A stretch of DNA of 64,000 nt from the NCBI GenBank assembly GCA_963818225.1, contig CAWFRO010000008.1, forward strand, positions 124,001 to 188,000, read 5' to 3'. The position numbers and the translations under genes are program-made. Position 1 is the stretch's first letter. The number at the start of each line of letters is the position of its first letter. Positions 25,067 through 31,804 of the stretch are shown here, piece after piece. Below the pieces are notes generated by a model, which had not been told where the DNA came from, searched no databases, and saw only the letters and a list, made by a program, of their open reading frames with translations. The DNA comes from Palsa-504 sp963818225. Its GTDB lineage: Bacteria > Actinomycetota > Actinomycetes > Streptosporangiales > Streptosporangiaceae.

Positions 25067-26326
25067 ATGAGCACTCTCGTCGCGACCATCCTGATCGTGG
25101 TGTTCGTCGCCCTGGTCATCGCGGTGGTCAGCCGGTCGGTGCGGATCATCCCGCAGGCCATGGCCGGGATCGTGGAGCGGTTCGGCCGGTATCACCGCAC
25201 GCTGCGTGCCGGGCTGAACATGGTGACGCCGTTCGTCGACCGGCTGCGGCCGCTCATCGACCTGCGCGAGCAGGTGGTCAGCTTCCCGCCCCAGCCGGTG
25301 ATCACCAGGGACAACCTGGTCGTGGGCATCGACACCGTCATCTACTTCCAGGTCACCGACGCCCGGGCCGCGACCTACGAGGTGGCCAACTACATCACCG
25401 CCGTCGAGCAGCTGACCGTGACCACGCTGCGCAACGTGGTGGGCGGCATGGATCTCGAGACCGCCCTCACCTCGCGGGATCAGATCAACAACGAGCTGCG
25501 CCAGGAACTCGACGAGGCGACCGGCAGGTGGGGCATCCGGGTCGGCCGCGTCGAGCTCAAGGCCATCGAGCCGCCGTCGTCCATCCAGGACTCGATGGAA
25601 AAGCAGATGCGCGCTGACCGCGACAAGCGGGCCGCCATCCTGTCCGCCGAGGGCAACAAGCAGTCGGCCATCCTGACCGCCGAGGGCGACCGCCAGGCGG
25701 CCGTGCTGCGGGCCCGCGGTGAATCCGAGGCGGCCGTCCTGCGGGCCGAGGCGGACGCCAAGGCGCAGGCGGCGCGGGCCCGCGGGCAGGCCGAAGCCAT
25801 CACCACGGTGTTCCGGGCCATCCACGACGGCCACCCGGACCAGGGCCTGCTGGCCTACCAGTACATGCAGATGCTGCCGCAGATCGCCCAGGGCGACGCG
25901 AACAAGCTCTGGATCGTGCCCAGCGAGATCGGCCAGGCCCTGGAAGGGATCGGCGGCCTGCTCGGCACCGCCGGCCGCCGGTCAGCGCCGCCCCCGACGC
26001 CCGGGCCCGCGGCGCCGCCAGCCGCGAAGCCCCGCCCAGCCGCGAAGCCCCGCCCGGCCCGCTGGCGTCAGGGGCGGGGCCGCAGCTCGACCCGGCCCTG
26101 GGCGCTCACGCGGGTCTCGAAGGCTGGCTGGCGGGCGGTGGCGGGCCCGTGCACGACGGTCCCGTCGGTAACGGCGAAGGTGGAGCCGTGCCACGGGCAG
26201 GCCACGCAGGCAGCGCCCCGCTCGACGACGATTCGTCCCTGGTGTAGCGGGCCGCCCAGGTGGGAGCACCGGTCTGACAGCACGTTCACCTCGCCGCCCT
26301 GCCGGTACACCAGCAGCGACAGGTAG
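25067..26326 (+). CDS. SPFH/band-7 (stomatin-like) membrane protein with antisense-overlapping tail
   Basis: A 419-residue protein. An N-terminal membrane helix (residues about 3-25) is followed by the band-7 domain: VPQ-like IIPQAMAGIVERFGRYHRTL, GLNMVTPFVDRL, DNLVVGIDTVIYFQVTD. A long alanine/glutamate coiled coil (ILSAEGNKQSAILTAEGDRQ and similar) follows. The family organises membrane microdomains and often scaffolds proteases. The conserved part ends near residue 310; a Pro/Ala linker follows, and the last 86 residues are encoded antisense to the Rieske gene (259-bp overlap) with no family resemblance. ATG 25067 is chosen over ATG 25049. Confidence 0.88.
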   Translation: MSTLVATILIVVFVALVIAVVSRSVRIIPQAMAGIVERFGRYHRTLRAGLNMVTPFVDRLRPLIDLREQVVSFPPQPVITRDNLVVGIDTVIYFQVTDARAATYEVANYITAVEQLTVTTLRNVVGGMDLETALTSRDQINNELRQELDEATGRWGIRVGRVELKAIEPPSSIQDSMEKQMRADRDKRAAILSAEGNKQSAILTAEGDRQAAVLRARGESEAAVLRAEADAKAQAARARGQAEAITTVFRAIHDGHPDQGLLAYQYMQMLPQIAQGDANKLWIVPSEIGQALEGIGGLLGTAGRRSAPPPTPGPAAPPAAKPRPAAKPRPARWRQGRGRSSTRPWALTRVSKAGWRAVAGPCTTVPSVTAKVEPCHGQATQAAPRSTTIRPWCSGPPRWEHRSDSTFTSPPCRYTSSDR

Positions 26327-26991
26327 CCCAGCTGGCGGCGGACCGGCAGGCGGTCCGGCAGGTCGCGCAGGTCGCACAGGTCATGCCAGCCCAGGCCGGC
26401 CAGGTGGCTGATCTGCTCAGCGTGGCTGGCGCCCGCCCCGAGCCGCAGGGCCAGGTGGCCGCCCAGGTAGGACCCGGCGGTGGCCAGGGCCAGCCCGCCG
26501 CCGGACAGCCACCGGCCCGGCCGGGCCCGGCCGGTGGCCCGGGCGGCCAGCGAGCCGAGGAACAGCGCGGCCGCGCCGGCCTGGCAGAGGGCGTGCACCA
26601 GGCCGACCCGCTGCTGGTCGGCGTGCAGCGCCGACCAGTCGGCCAGCCCGGTGGCGGCGGCGGGCACCGTGACCGCGACCCCGGCGCCGATCAGCACGCG
26701 GGACGCACGGTCCGGGCCGCGGAACAGATCGAGCAGCACCGCCGATGTCCAGCAGCCCAGCGGCAGCCGGACCAGCGCGGGGTGCGCGGGCTGGCCGAAC
26801 GGCACGCCGTGCAGCGCGTCGGTCCGCGGGCCGGTCGGCAGCGCGCGCACGACGCCATCGGACAGCCGCCGCACCACCGGATCGAGCGGGTGGGCCTGCT
26901 CGAGCCGCTCGGCCACGGCGGCGGGCGCGCGGGCCCAGCTGGACTTGGGCTTCTTGTGTGCCCGGCGGGTACTGGCGAGGGAAAGCCGCAC
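26068..26991 (-). CDS. Rieske [2Fe-2S] protein with N-terminal DUF2231 membrane domain
   Basis: A 307-residue protein. Residues about 55-200 form the DUF2231 membrane domain (LHGVPFGQPAHPALVRLPLG and several hydrophobic helices). Residues about 205-305 form a Rieske domain with the two cluster motifs CSHLGGPL and CPWHGSTF, providing two Cys and two His ligands. Such fusions are predicted membrane-bound redox proteins; partners are unknown. GTG 26989-26991 is the start and lacks a strong ribosome site. Its 3' end is overlapped by the convergent SPFH frame. Confidence 0.88.
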   Translation of the reverse strand: MRLSLASTRRAHKKPKSSWARAPAAVAERLEQAHPLDPVVRRLSDGVVRALPTGPRTDALHGVPFGQPAHPALVRLPLGCWTSAVLLDLFRGPDRASRVLIGAGVAVTVPAAATGLADWSALHADQQRVGLVHALCQAGAAALFLGSLAARATGRARPGRWLSGGGLALATAGSYLGGHLALRLGAGASHAEQISHLAGLGWHDLCDLRDLPDRLPVRRQLGYLSLLVYRQGGEVNVLSDRCSHLGGPLHQGRIVVERGAACVACPWHGSTFAVTDGTVVHGPATARQPAFETRVSAQGRVELRPRP

Positions 26992-27057
26992 ATTTAATGC
27001 CTTACCCGCCGGAAGCCGCGGCCATCCCGCCCCGCGCGGGTAAACCCGCGACGGGCC

Positions 27058-27555
27058 TCAGGACGGCGACCGCAGCCGGGCCAGCTGATCCCGGATGATC
27101 TCCTCCAGCTGGCCCTGGAACGCCAGCAGGAGGCGCAGCTCGTCGTCTGAATAGCCCGCCGCGGCGGCGCGCCACGCGTTGACCACCGGCCCGAACGTGC
27201 TGCCGACCTTGCTCAGCCCCGGTCCGGCGGACAGCTCGACCATCACCCGGCGCCGGTCGCGCGGGTCGCGCACCCGCCGGACAAAGCCGCCTTCCTCCAG
27301 CCGGTCGAGCACCGCGGTGATCGACGCGGTGGTCAGCCCGGTCTGCGCAGCCAGCTCACCCGCGGTCAGATGGCCGGTCAGGGCCACGATGTTGAGGCAG
27401 TTCAGGTCGGTGGCGTTGATGCCGATGCGTTCGGCCGACATCTGGCCGAGCAGTTGCATGACCGATCCCGCCCGGCGCAGGGCCAGCAGGAACTCACCCT
27501 CAAGCTGCCGCCGCTCGGCGCCGGCCGCCGCATCGCGCGCCTCGTGCTCTGGCAT
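27058..27555 (-). CDS. MarR-family transcriptional regulator
   Basis: A 165-residue winged-helix regulator. LTAGELAAQTGLTTASITAVLDRLEEGGFVRRVRDPRDRRRV covers the recognition helix and the wing with the DPRDRR motif typical of MarR. Such proteins dimerise and bind palindromes, and are usually released by small phenolic or oxidising ligands. ATG 27555 is supported by GAGG upstream. A perfect 8-8 palindrome lies 17 bp upstream of the start, so autoregulation is likely, together with control of the divergent winged-helix/hemerythrin genes. Confidence 0.92.
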   Translation of the reverse strand: MPEHEARDAAAGAERRQLEGEFLLALRRAGSVMQLLGQMSAERIGINATDLNCLNIVALTGHLTAGELAAQTGLTTASITAVLDRLEEGGFVRRVRDPRDRRRVMVELSAGPGLSKVGSTFGPVVNAWRAAAAGYSDDELRLLLAFQGQLEEIIRDQLARLRSPS

Positions 27556-27572
27556 CCGCCCCACCTCAATCC

Positions 27573-27592
27573 CTAGATACGCAAGTATCTAG
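27573..27592. promoter_or_regulatory. Palindromic operator in the divergent MarR promoter region
   Basis: CTAGATAC (27573-27580), spacer GCAA, GTATCTAG (27585-27592): a perfect inverted repeat in an AT-rich island of this GC-rich sequence. A second looser CTAGACAATAGATA follows at 27598-27611. Size and symmetry fit a MarR dimer site. Confidence 0.75.
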
Positions 27593-27744
27593 AAAAACTA
27601 GACAATAGATATTCAAGATGATAGCTTCACTAGGTACCGGCGCCACGAAGGCGATCTTACGAGCGCCGGTGCCTGACGCGGCCACCACGGGGGCGGCCGC
27701 CGTCAGAAAGTACGAACCCACGACACGAGCACGGGGAGATCATC

Positions 27745-28218
27745 ATGACCAGTCCATCCGGGGCCCCGGCGGTGCGCCCGACCATCGGCCAGGCCGTCGG
27801 GCAAGCCGAGGCGTCCCTGACCAGGGTGCTGACCGGCATCCTGGCCGAGCGGGGCACCAGCCGGGAGACCTACCTGGGCGTGCAGCGCCTGACCTCCCTG
27901 GGCGGCCAGGCCGCACGGGATGACTACGAGCGCGACCTGAGCGAGTGGCTCGAGCTGGATGCCGCGGACGCCGGCCGGCTGGCCGGCCAGCTGGCCGCGG
28001 CCGGGCTGACCGAATCCGACGGCGGCGTGACCCGCCTGACCCCGGCCGGCCGCGCGCTGCGAGAGGGGGTCCTGGCCGACTCCGCGAAGATCACCGGCCC
28101 GCTGCTGGCCACGCTCGACCGGGCCGACGTCGAGACCACCATCCGCACCCTGGAGGAGATCACCAGGCTGGCCCGGCGGATTCCGGCCCGCCCGAGGACC
28201 ACGGAGGACGACACGTGA
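27745..28218 (+). CDS. MarR-like winged-helix protein
   Basis: A 157-residue helical protein. The layout resembles MarR regulators: dimerisation helix, LTSLGGQAARDDYERDLSEWL, a helix pair AGRLAGQLAAAGLTESDGGV in the position of the DNA-reading unit, TRLTPAGRALREGVL as the wing, and a C-terminal helix. The wing is short and lacks the DxRDRR motif, so DNA binding is probable but not certain. ATG 27745 is preceded by GGGGAGATC. Stop overlaps the hemerythrin start by 4 bp (GTGA). Divergent from the MarR gene and probably under the same operator. Confidence 0.7.
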   Translation: MTSPSGAPAVRPTIGQAVGQAEASLTRVLTGILAERGTSRETYLGVQRLTSLGGQAARDDYERDLSEWLELDAADAGRLAGQLAAAGLTESDGGVTRLTPAGRALREGVLADSAKITGPLLATLDRADVETTIRTLEEITRLARRIPARPRTTEDDT

Positions 28219-28874
28219 CCACCGCGAAGCTGCCCGGCACCGACGCGGCCCGGCACGGCACCGGGGACGCCGACCTGACCATCATGATCGCGGCGCACGA
28301 CGCGTTCCGCCGCGACCTGACCCGGCTGGCCGCTGCGGCCAGCACCGCGGACCTGTCCGACCCGGCGCGGCGCCAGTCGGTCGCGGCCGGCTGGGACCTG
28401 TTCAAGCGCGAGCTGCACCTGCACCACACCGCCGAGGACGAGGTCATCTGGCCCATCCTGCGCCCCCGCCTGGCCCGCAGCCCGGCCGCCCAATCGGTCC
28501 TCGACGCCATGGCCGCCGAGCACGAGCGCATCGACCCCCTACTCGCCGCGGTCGACGCGCAGTTCGCCGGCGGCGACCGGCTGGCCGACGTCATCGACGC
28601 CCTGACCAGCGCGCTGACCGGCCACCTCGGGCACGAGGAGCGGGACGGCCTGCCGCTGATCGGCCTGGCCCTGACCGCGCGCGAGTGGCGCGGCGTGGGC
28701 CGCAAGATCGCCAGCCAGAACGGCCTGTCCGGCGGCTCGCAGATGTTCGCCTGGATGCTGGACGGCGCCGACCGCGACGCCACCGCCGCCACCCTGGCCC
28801 AGCTCCCGCCCCCGCTGCGCCTCCTCTACCGCGCCCTCTGGAAACCCCGCCACGCCAAAACCCCCCGCTGGTAA
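28215..28874 (+). CDS. Hemerythrin-like HHE-domain protein
   Basis: A 219-residue protein. Iron-ligand residues are visible in the expected order: IAAHDAFRRDL, ELHLHHTAEDEVIWPIL, AAEHERIDPLL and GHLGHEERDGLPLI. This four-helix di-iron fold binds oxygen or senses redox and NO stress. The C-terminal 60 residues (SQMFAWMLDGADRD...) resemble the tail of actinobacterial hemerythrin proteins. GTG 28215 follows GGAGG and overlaps the upstream stop, so the two genes are translationally coupled. Regulation by the MarR protein is inferred from position. Confidence 0.9.
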   Translation: MTTAKLPGTDAARHGTGDADLTIMIAAHDAFRRDLTRLAAAASTADLSDPARRQSVAAGWDLFKRELHLHHTAEDEVIWPILRPRLARSPAAQSVLDAMAAEHERIDPLLAAVDAQFAGGDRLADVIDALTSALTGHLGHEERDGLPLIGLALTAREWRGVGRKIASQNGLSGGSQMFAWMLDGADRDATAATLAQLPPPLRLLYRALWKPRHAKTPRW

Positions 28875-28955
28875 CCCCACCCCATCCAGCCGCCAACCAC
28901 CCCACCCGCCGCGCCCACCCCGCCAACCACCCCACCCACCCCACCCCGCCCACCC
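28875..28955 (+). repeat. C-rich low-complexity tract
   Basis: About 80 bp of CCACCCC/CCGCC-type sequence after the hemerythrin stop. The complementary strand carries many runs of three or four G and could form a quadruplex. A similar C-rich tract (9705-9770) precedes hairpin copy A, so the two copies share flanking context. Confidence 0.6.
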
Positions 28956-28960
28956 GGCAG

Positions 28961-29014
28961 CCAATGGTTGTGGCTCTGTACCGGCAAGAATGGGTACAGA
29001 GCCACAACCATTGG
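28961..29014 (+). repeat. Hairpin repeat, copy B (perfect 22-bp arms)
   Basis: The left arm 28961-28982 (CCAATGGTTGTGGCTCTGTACC) is the exact reverse complement of 28993-29014, with a 10-base loop GGCAAGAATG. It lies in the 215-bp gap between the convergent hemerythrin and KdpE-like genes. The best-formed member of a three-copy family; its core AAGAATGGGTAC spans 28986-28997. No T-run follows. Confidence 0.9.
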
Positions 29015-29088
29015 TCGGCACGCGCCCCGATCCAGGTCCCGCGCGCGCCCCGTTCAGCCCTTTATCCCGAACGGCCGGTGGCGCGTGC

Positions 29089-29766
29089 TCAGGGCGTGAA
29101 CCTGTAGCCCATGCCTGACTCGGTGCGCAGGTACTTGGGCCGGGATGGCTCGGGTTCCAGCTTGCGGCGCAGCTGGGCCAGGTAGACCCGCAGGTAGTTG
29201 GTTTCCGTCTCGTACGCCGGGCCCCACACCTCGCGCAGCAGCTGGCGCTGGGAAACCAGCCGGCCGCTGTTGCGGACCAGGACCTCGAGCAGCTGCCACT
29301 CCGTCGGGGTCAGGCGCACGTCGGTCCCGTCGCCGCGGGTGACCCGCTTGGCGGCCAGGTCGACGGTGAAGTCGGGTGTCGAAACGACCGGCTCGTCGGG
29401 CGCCGGCGCCGCCCGGCGGACCGCGGCCCGCAGCCGGGCCAGCAGCTCGTCCATGCCGAACGGCTTGGTCACGTAGTCGTCCGCGCCCGCGTCCAGCGCC
29501 GCCACCTTCTGGCTCTCCTGGCCCCAGGCGGACAGGACGATGATCGGGATCGACGTCCAGCCGCGGACGCCGTGGATCACCTCGGTGCCGTCCATGTCGG
29601 GCAGCCCGAGGTCCAGGATGATCACGTCGGGCCGGTCGCGGGCCACGGCGGCCAGGCCGGTGCTGCCGTCGACCGCGGTGCTGACGTCGTACTCGCGGGC
29701 GCTGAGGTTGATCCGCAGGGCCCGCAGGATGGAGGGCTCGTCGTCGACGACGAGGACCCGGGTCAC
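29089..29766 (-). CDS. kdpE: KdpE-like response regulator (OmpR family)
   Basis: A 225-residue regulator. The receiver has VVDDE, phosphoacceptor Asp in VIILDLGLPDMDG, Ser in IIVLSAW and Lys in YVTKPF. The OmpR-type winged helix includes RLTPTEWQLLEVLVRNSGRL and the KdpE-like WGPAYETETNYLRVYLAQLRRKLEP. It normally activates potassium uptake genes. No kdpFABC is in the window; the adjacent divergent gene is a KimA-like permease, a likely target. GTG 29766 overlaps the kinase stop by 4 bp. Confidence 0.9.
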   Translation of the reverse strand: MTRVLVVDDEPSILRALRINLSAREYDVSTAVDGSTGLAAVARDRPDVIILDLGLPDMDGTEVIHGVRGWTSIPIIVLSAWGQESQKVAALDAGADDYVTKPFGMDELLARLRAAVRRAAPAPDEPVVSTPDFTVDLAAKRVTRGDGTDVRLTPTEWQLLEVLVRNSGRLVSQRQLLREVWGPAYETETNYLRVYLAQLRRKLEPEPSRPKYLRTESGMGYRFTP

Positions 29767-31637
29767 GACCCCGTGCCCAGCGCCGACTTGTCGGCACTGA
29801 CCGCTGCCGGAAGCGTGATGGCCACCGTGAGCCCGCCGCCGGGTGTGTCCCTGGCCTCGATGCGGCCGCCCATGGCCTCGGCGAACCCGCGGGCCACGGC
29901 CAAGCCGAGCCCGACGCCCGGGTAGCGGTCACCCACCCGGGTGAACGGCTCGAAGATGCGCTCCTTGGCCTCGTCCGGCACCCCGGGGCCGTGGTCGACG
30001 ACCGCGAGCACCACTGTGTCCGCGGCCAGTTCCGCCTGCAGCTCGGGCGGGCGCGCGGCGGGGGAGTGCCGCAGCGCGTTGGAGAACAAGTTGGCCAGGA
30101 CCCGCTCGAGCAGCCCCGGATCGGCCAGCACCAGCGGGAAGCCGTCGGGCACGGCCACTTCCAGCCCGAGCGGTTCGTCCAGCCCGAGCAGCGCGGCCGG
30201 GGCCACCTCGTCGATCGCCGTGGGGCGCAGGAAGGGCTGCAGGGACCCGGTATGCAGGCGGCTCATGTCCAGCAGGTTGCCGATCAGGGCGTCCAGCCGG
30301 TCGGCGTTCTGCTCGATCGTCGCGAGCAAGTCGGCCTGGTCGGCCTCGGACCACTCCACGTCGGTCTGCCGCAGGCTGCTGACACTGGCCTTGATCGACG
30401 CGAGCGGCGTGCGCAGGTCGTGGCTGACCGCCGCGAGCAGCGCCGTCCGCATCCGGTTGCCCTCGGCCAGCGCCTCGGCCTGAGCGGCCTGGGTGCGCAG
30501 CCGCTCCCGGTCCAGGGCCGCGGCGGCCTGGGCCGCGTACCCGGCGAGCAGTGCGGGCGTGGCCGAGTCCGCCTGCCCGGTGAACAGCAGGATCAGGTCG
30601 CCGCGGATGTCGAGGCGGGACGCCGCGGACAGGTGGCCCTCGACGCCACTGGACGCGGCCCGGATCCACCGCCCGGCCACCCGCTCCTGCAGCTCGGCCT
30701 GGCCGCCGTGGGTCGTGGTGAGGTGCTCGAGCACCGCCGCGGGCGAGTCGGCGCCGCCCAGCACGGTCTGCGCGAGCTCGAGCAGCGAGGCGGCCTCCTC
30801 CCGGGCCCGCGCGGCCTGGACCGCGCGCGAGGCCGCGAGGTGGACCACACTGCTGACCGCGACCGCGACCGTCACGAACAGCAGCAGGGCCAGCAGCTCT
30901 TTCGGCTGCTGAATGGTGAAGGTGTACAGCGGCTCGGTGAAGTACCAGTTCAGCAGCAGGCTGGCCGCTACCGCGGCGAGCATGGCGGGCCAGAAGCCGC
31001 CCAGCACCGTAATCGTCACCACGGCGACGAGGTAGATGAGCAGGTCGTCGGCCAGGTTCAGATCGGGCCGCAACAGGGTGAGCACATAGGTGAGCAGCGG
31101 CAGACTCACGGCGGCCAGGGCCACCCCGGCCAGCTGCCGCCGGGCGCCGATGCCGCTCTCGGCCCCGCCCGCTTGCGGCTCGGCCGCGGCCGGCGGACGC
31201 CGGGTCACGCCGCGCTGGGTACCCCGGGCGGCGGAGCGGCGGGCGCGCAGGCCCGCATAGGTACCCATACTTACCAGTGTGCGGCGTCGGACGTACCAAC
31301 GGAACACCAGGCCCAGGCCGGCGCAGGCCACCGCCGTCACCCCGACGACCAGGGCGGCATGCATGGCGGCCGGCCCGGACGGGCGCAGCTGCGCGTAGGG
31401 CGGCCGGGAGAACCCGACCACGGTGAGCCAGCCGATGACGGCCAGCGGGACCGACGCGGCCGGCTCGGCCGCGAACGACATGACGCCGGCCACCGCCGCG
31501 CAGGCGACCAGCACCCCGGTCGCGGTCAGGCGGCCGTGCAGCGCCGCGGCCGCCGTCCCGACGGCCAGGAACGCAGCGAAGCCGACCGGGAGCGCGAAGG
31601 GAGCCGGTATGCCGTGCCGTGCGTCGCCTAGAGTCAT
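29763..31637 (-). CDS. KdpD-like sensor histidine kinase lacking the N-terminal KdpD/USP domains
   Basis: A 624-residue membrane kinase. Typical KdpD (about 850-900 residues) begins with a cytoplasmic KdpD plus UspA domain; here that part is missing and replaced by about 165 residues with four hydrophobic helices and a basic loop. The DUF4118 four-helix domain follows (LNLADDLLIYLVAVV, FFTEP-like LNWYFTEPLYTFTI), then a GAF-like part, phosphoacceptor His406 in SHDLRTPLASIK, and HATPase motifs NLFSNALRHSP and GVGLGLAVARGFAEAMGG. Expected to control potassium homeostasis with the overlapping KdpE-like regulator. Promoter shared with the divergent permease, 167 bp away. Confidence 0.9.
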   Translation of the reverse strand: MTLGDARHGIPAPFALPVGFAAFLAVGTAAAALHGRLTATGVLVACAAVAGVMSFAAEPAASVPLAVIGWLTVVGFSRPPYAQLRPSGPAAMHAALVVGVTAVACAGLGLVFRWYVRRRTLVSMGTYAGLRARRSAARGTQRGVTRRPPAAAEPQAGGAESGIGARRQLAGVALAAVSLPLLTYVLTLLRPDLNLADDLLIYLVAVVTITVLGGFWPAMLAAVAASLLLNWYFTEPLYTFTIQQPKELLALLLFVTVAVAVSSVVHLAASRAVQAARAREEAASLLELAQTVLGGADSPAAVLEHLTTTHGGQAELQERVAGRWIRAASSGVEGHLSAASRLDIRGDLILLFTGQADSATPALLAGYAAQAAAALDRERLRTQAAQAEALAEGNRMRTALLAAVSHDLRTPLASIKASVSSLRQTDVEWSEADQADLLATIEQNADRLDALIGNLLDMSRLHTGSLQPFLRPTAIDEVAPAALLGLDEPLGLEVAVPDGFPLVLADPGLLERVLANLFSNALRHSPAARPPELQAELAADTVVLAVVDHGPGVPDEAKERIFEPFTRVGDRYPGVGLGLAVARGFAEAMGGRIEARDTPGGGLTVAITLPAAVSADKSALGTGS

Positions 31638-31804
31638 CTCTTGCTATTCCAGCGCCGCTACCAGCTAACACAGCGTCCCTTGATGGAACCTTAACGCGCG
31701 GGCGGCCAAGCTTGACGGCCCGCATACGGCGGCGCGCCGGCCCCCGCGGCTAGCGTCGGAACACGTGATCACAACCGAGCGGCCAGGACGGAACGGCGGG
31801 CCTA

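Noticed and set aside
31638..31804. c-di-AMP (ydaO) riboswitch upstream of the KimA-like permease
   Set aside because: The gap is only 167 bp and I could not find the conserved ydaO helices by eye; the 36759-36995 gap was also negative.
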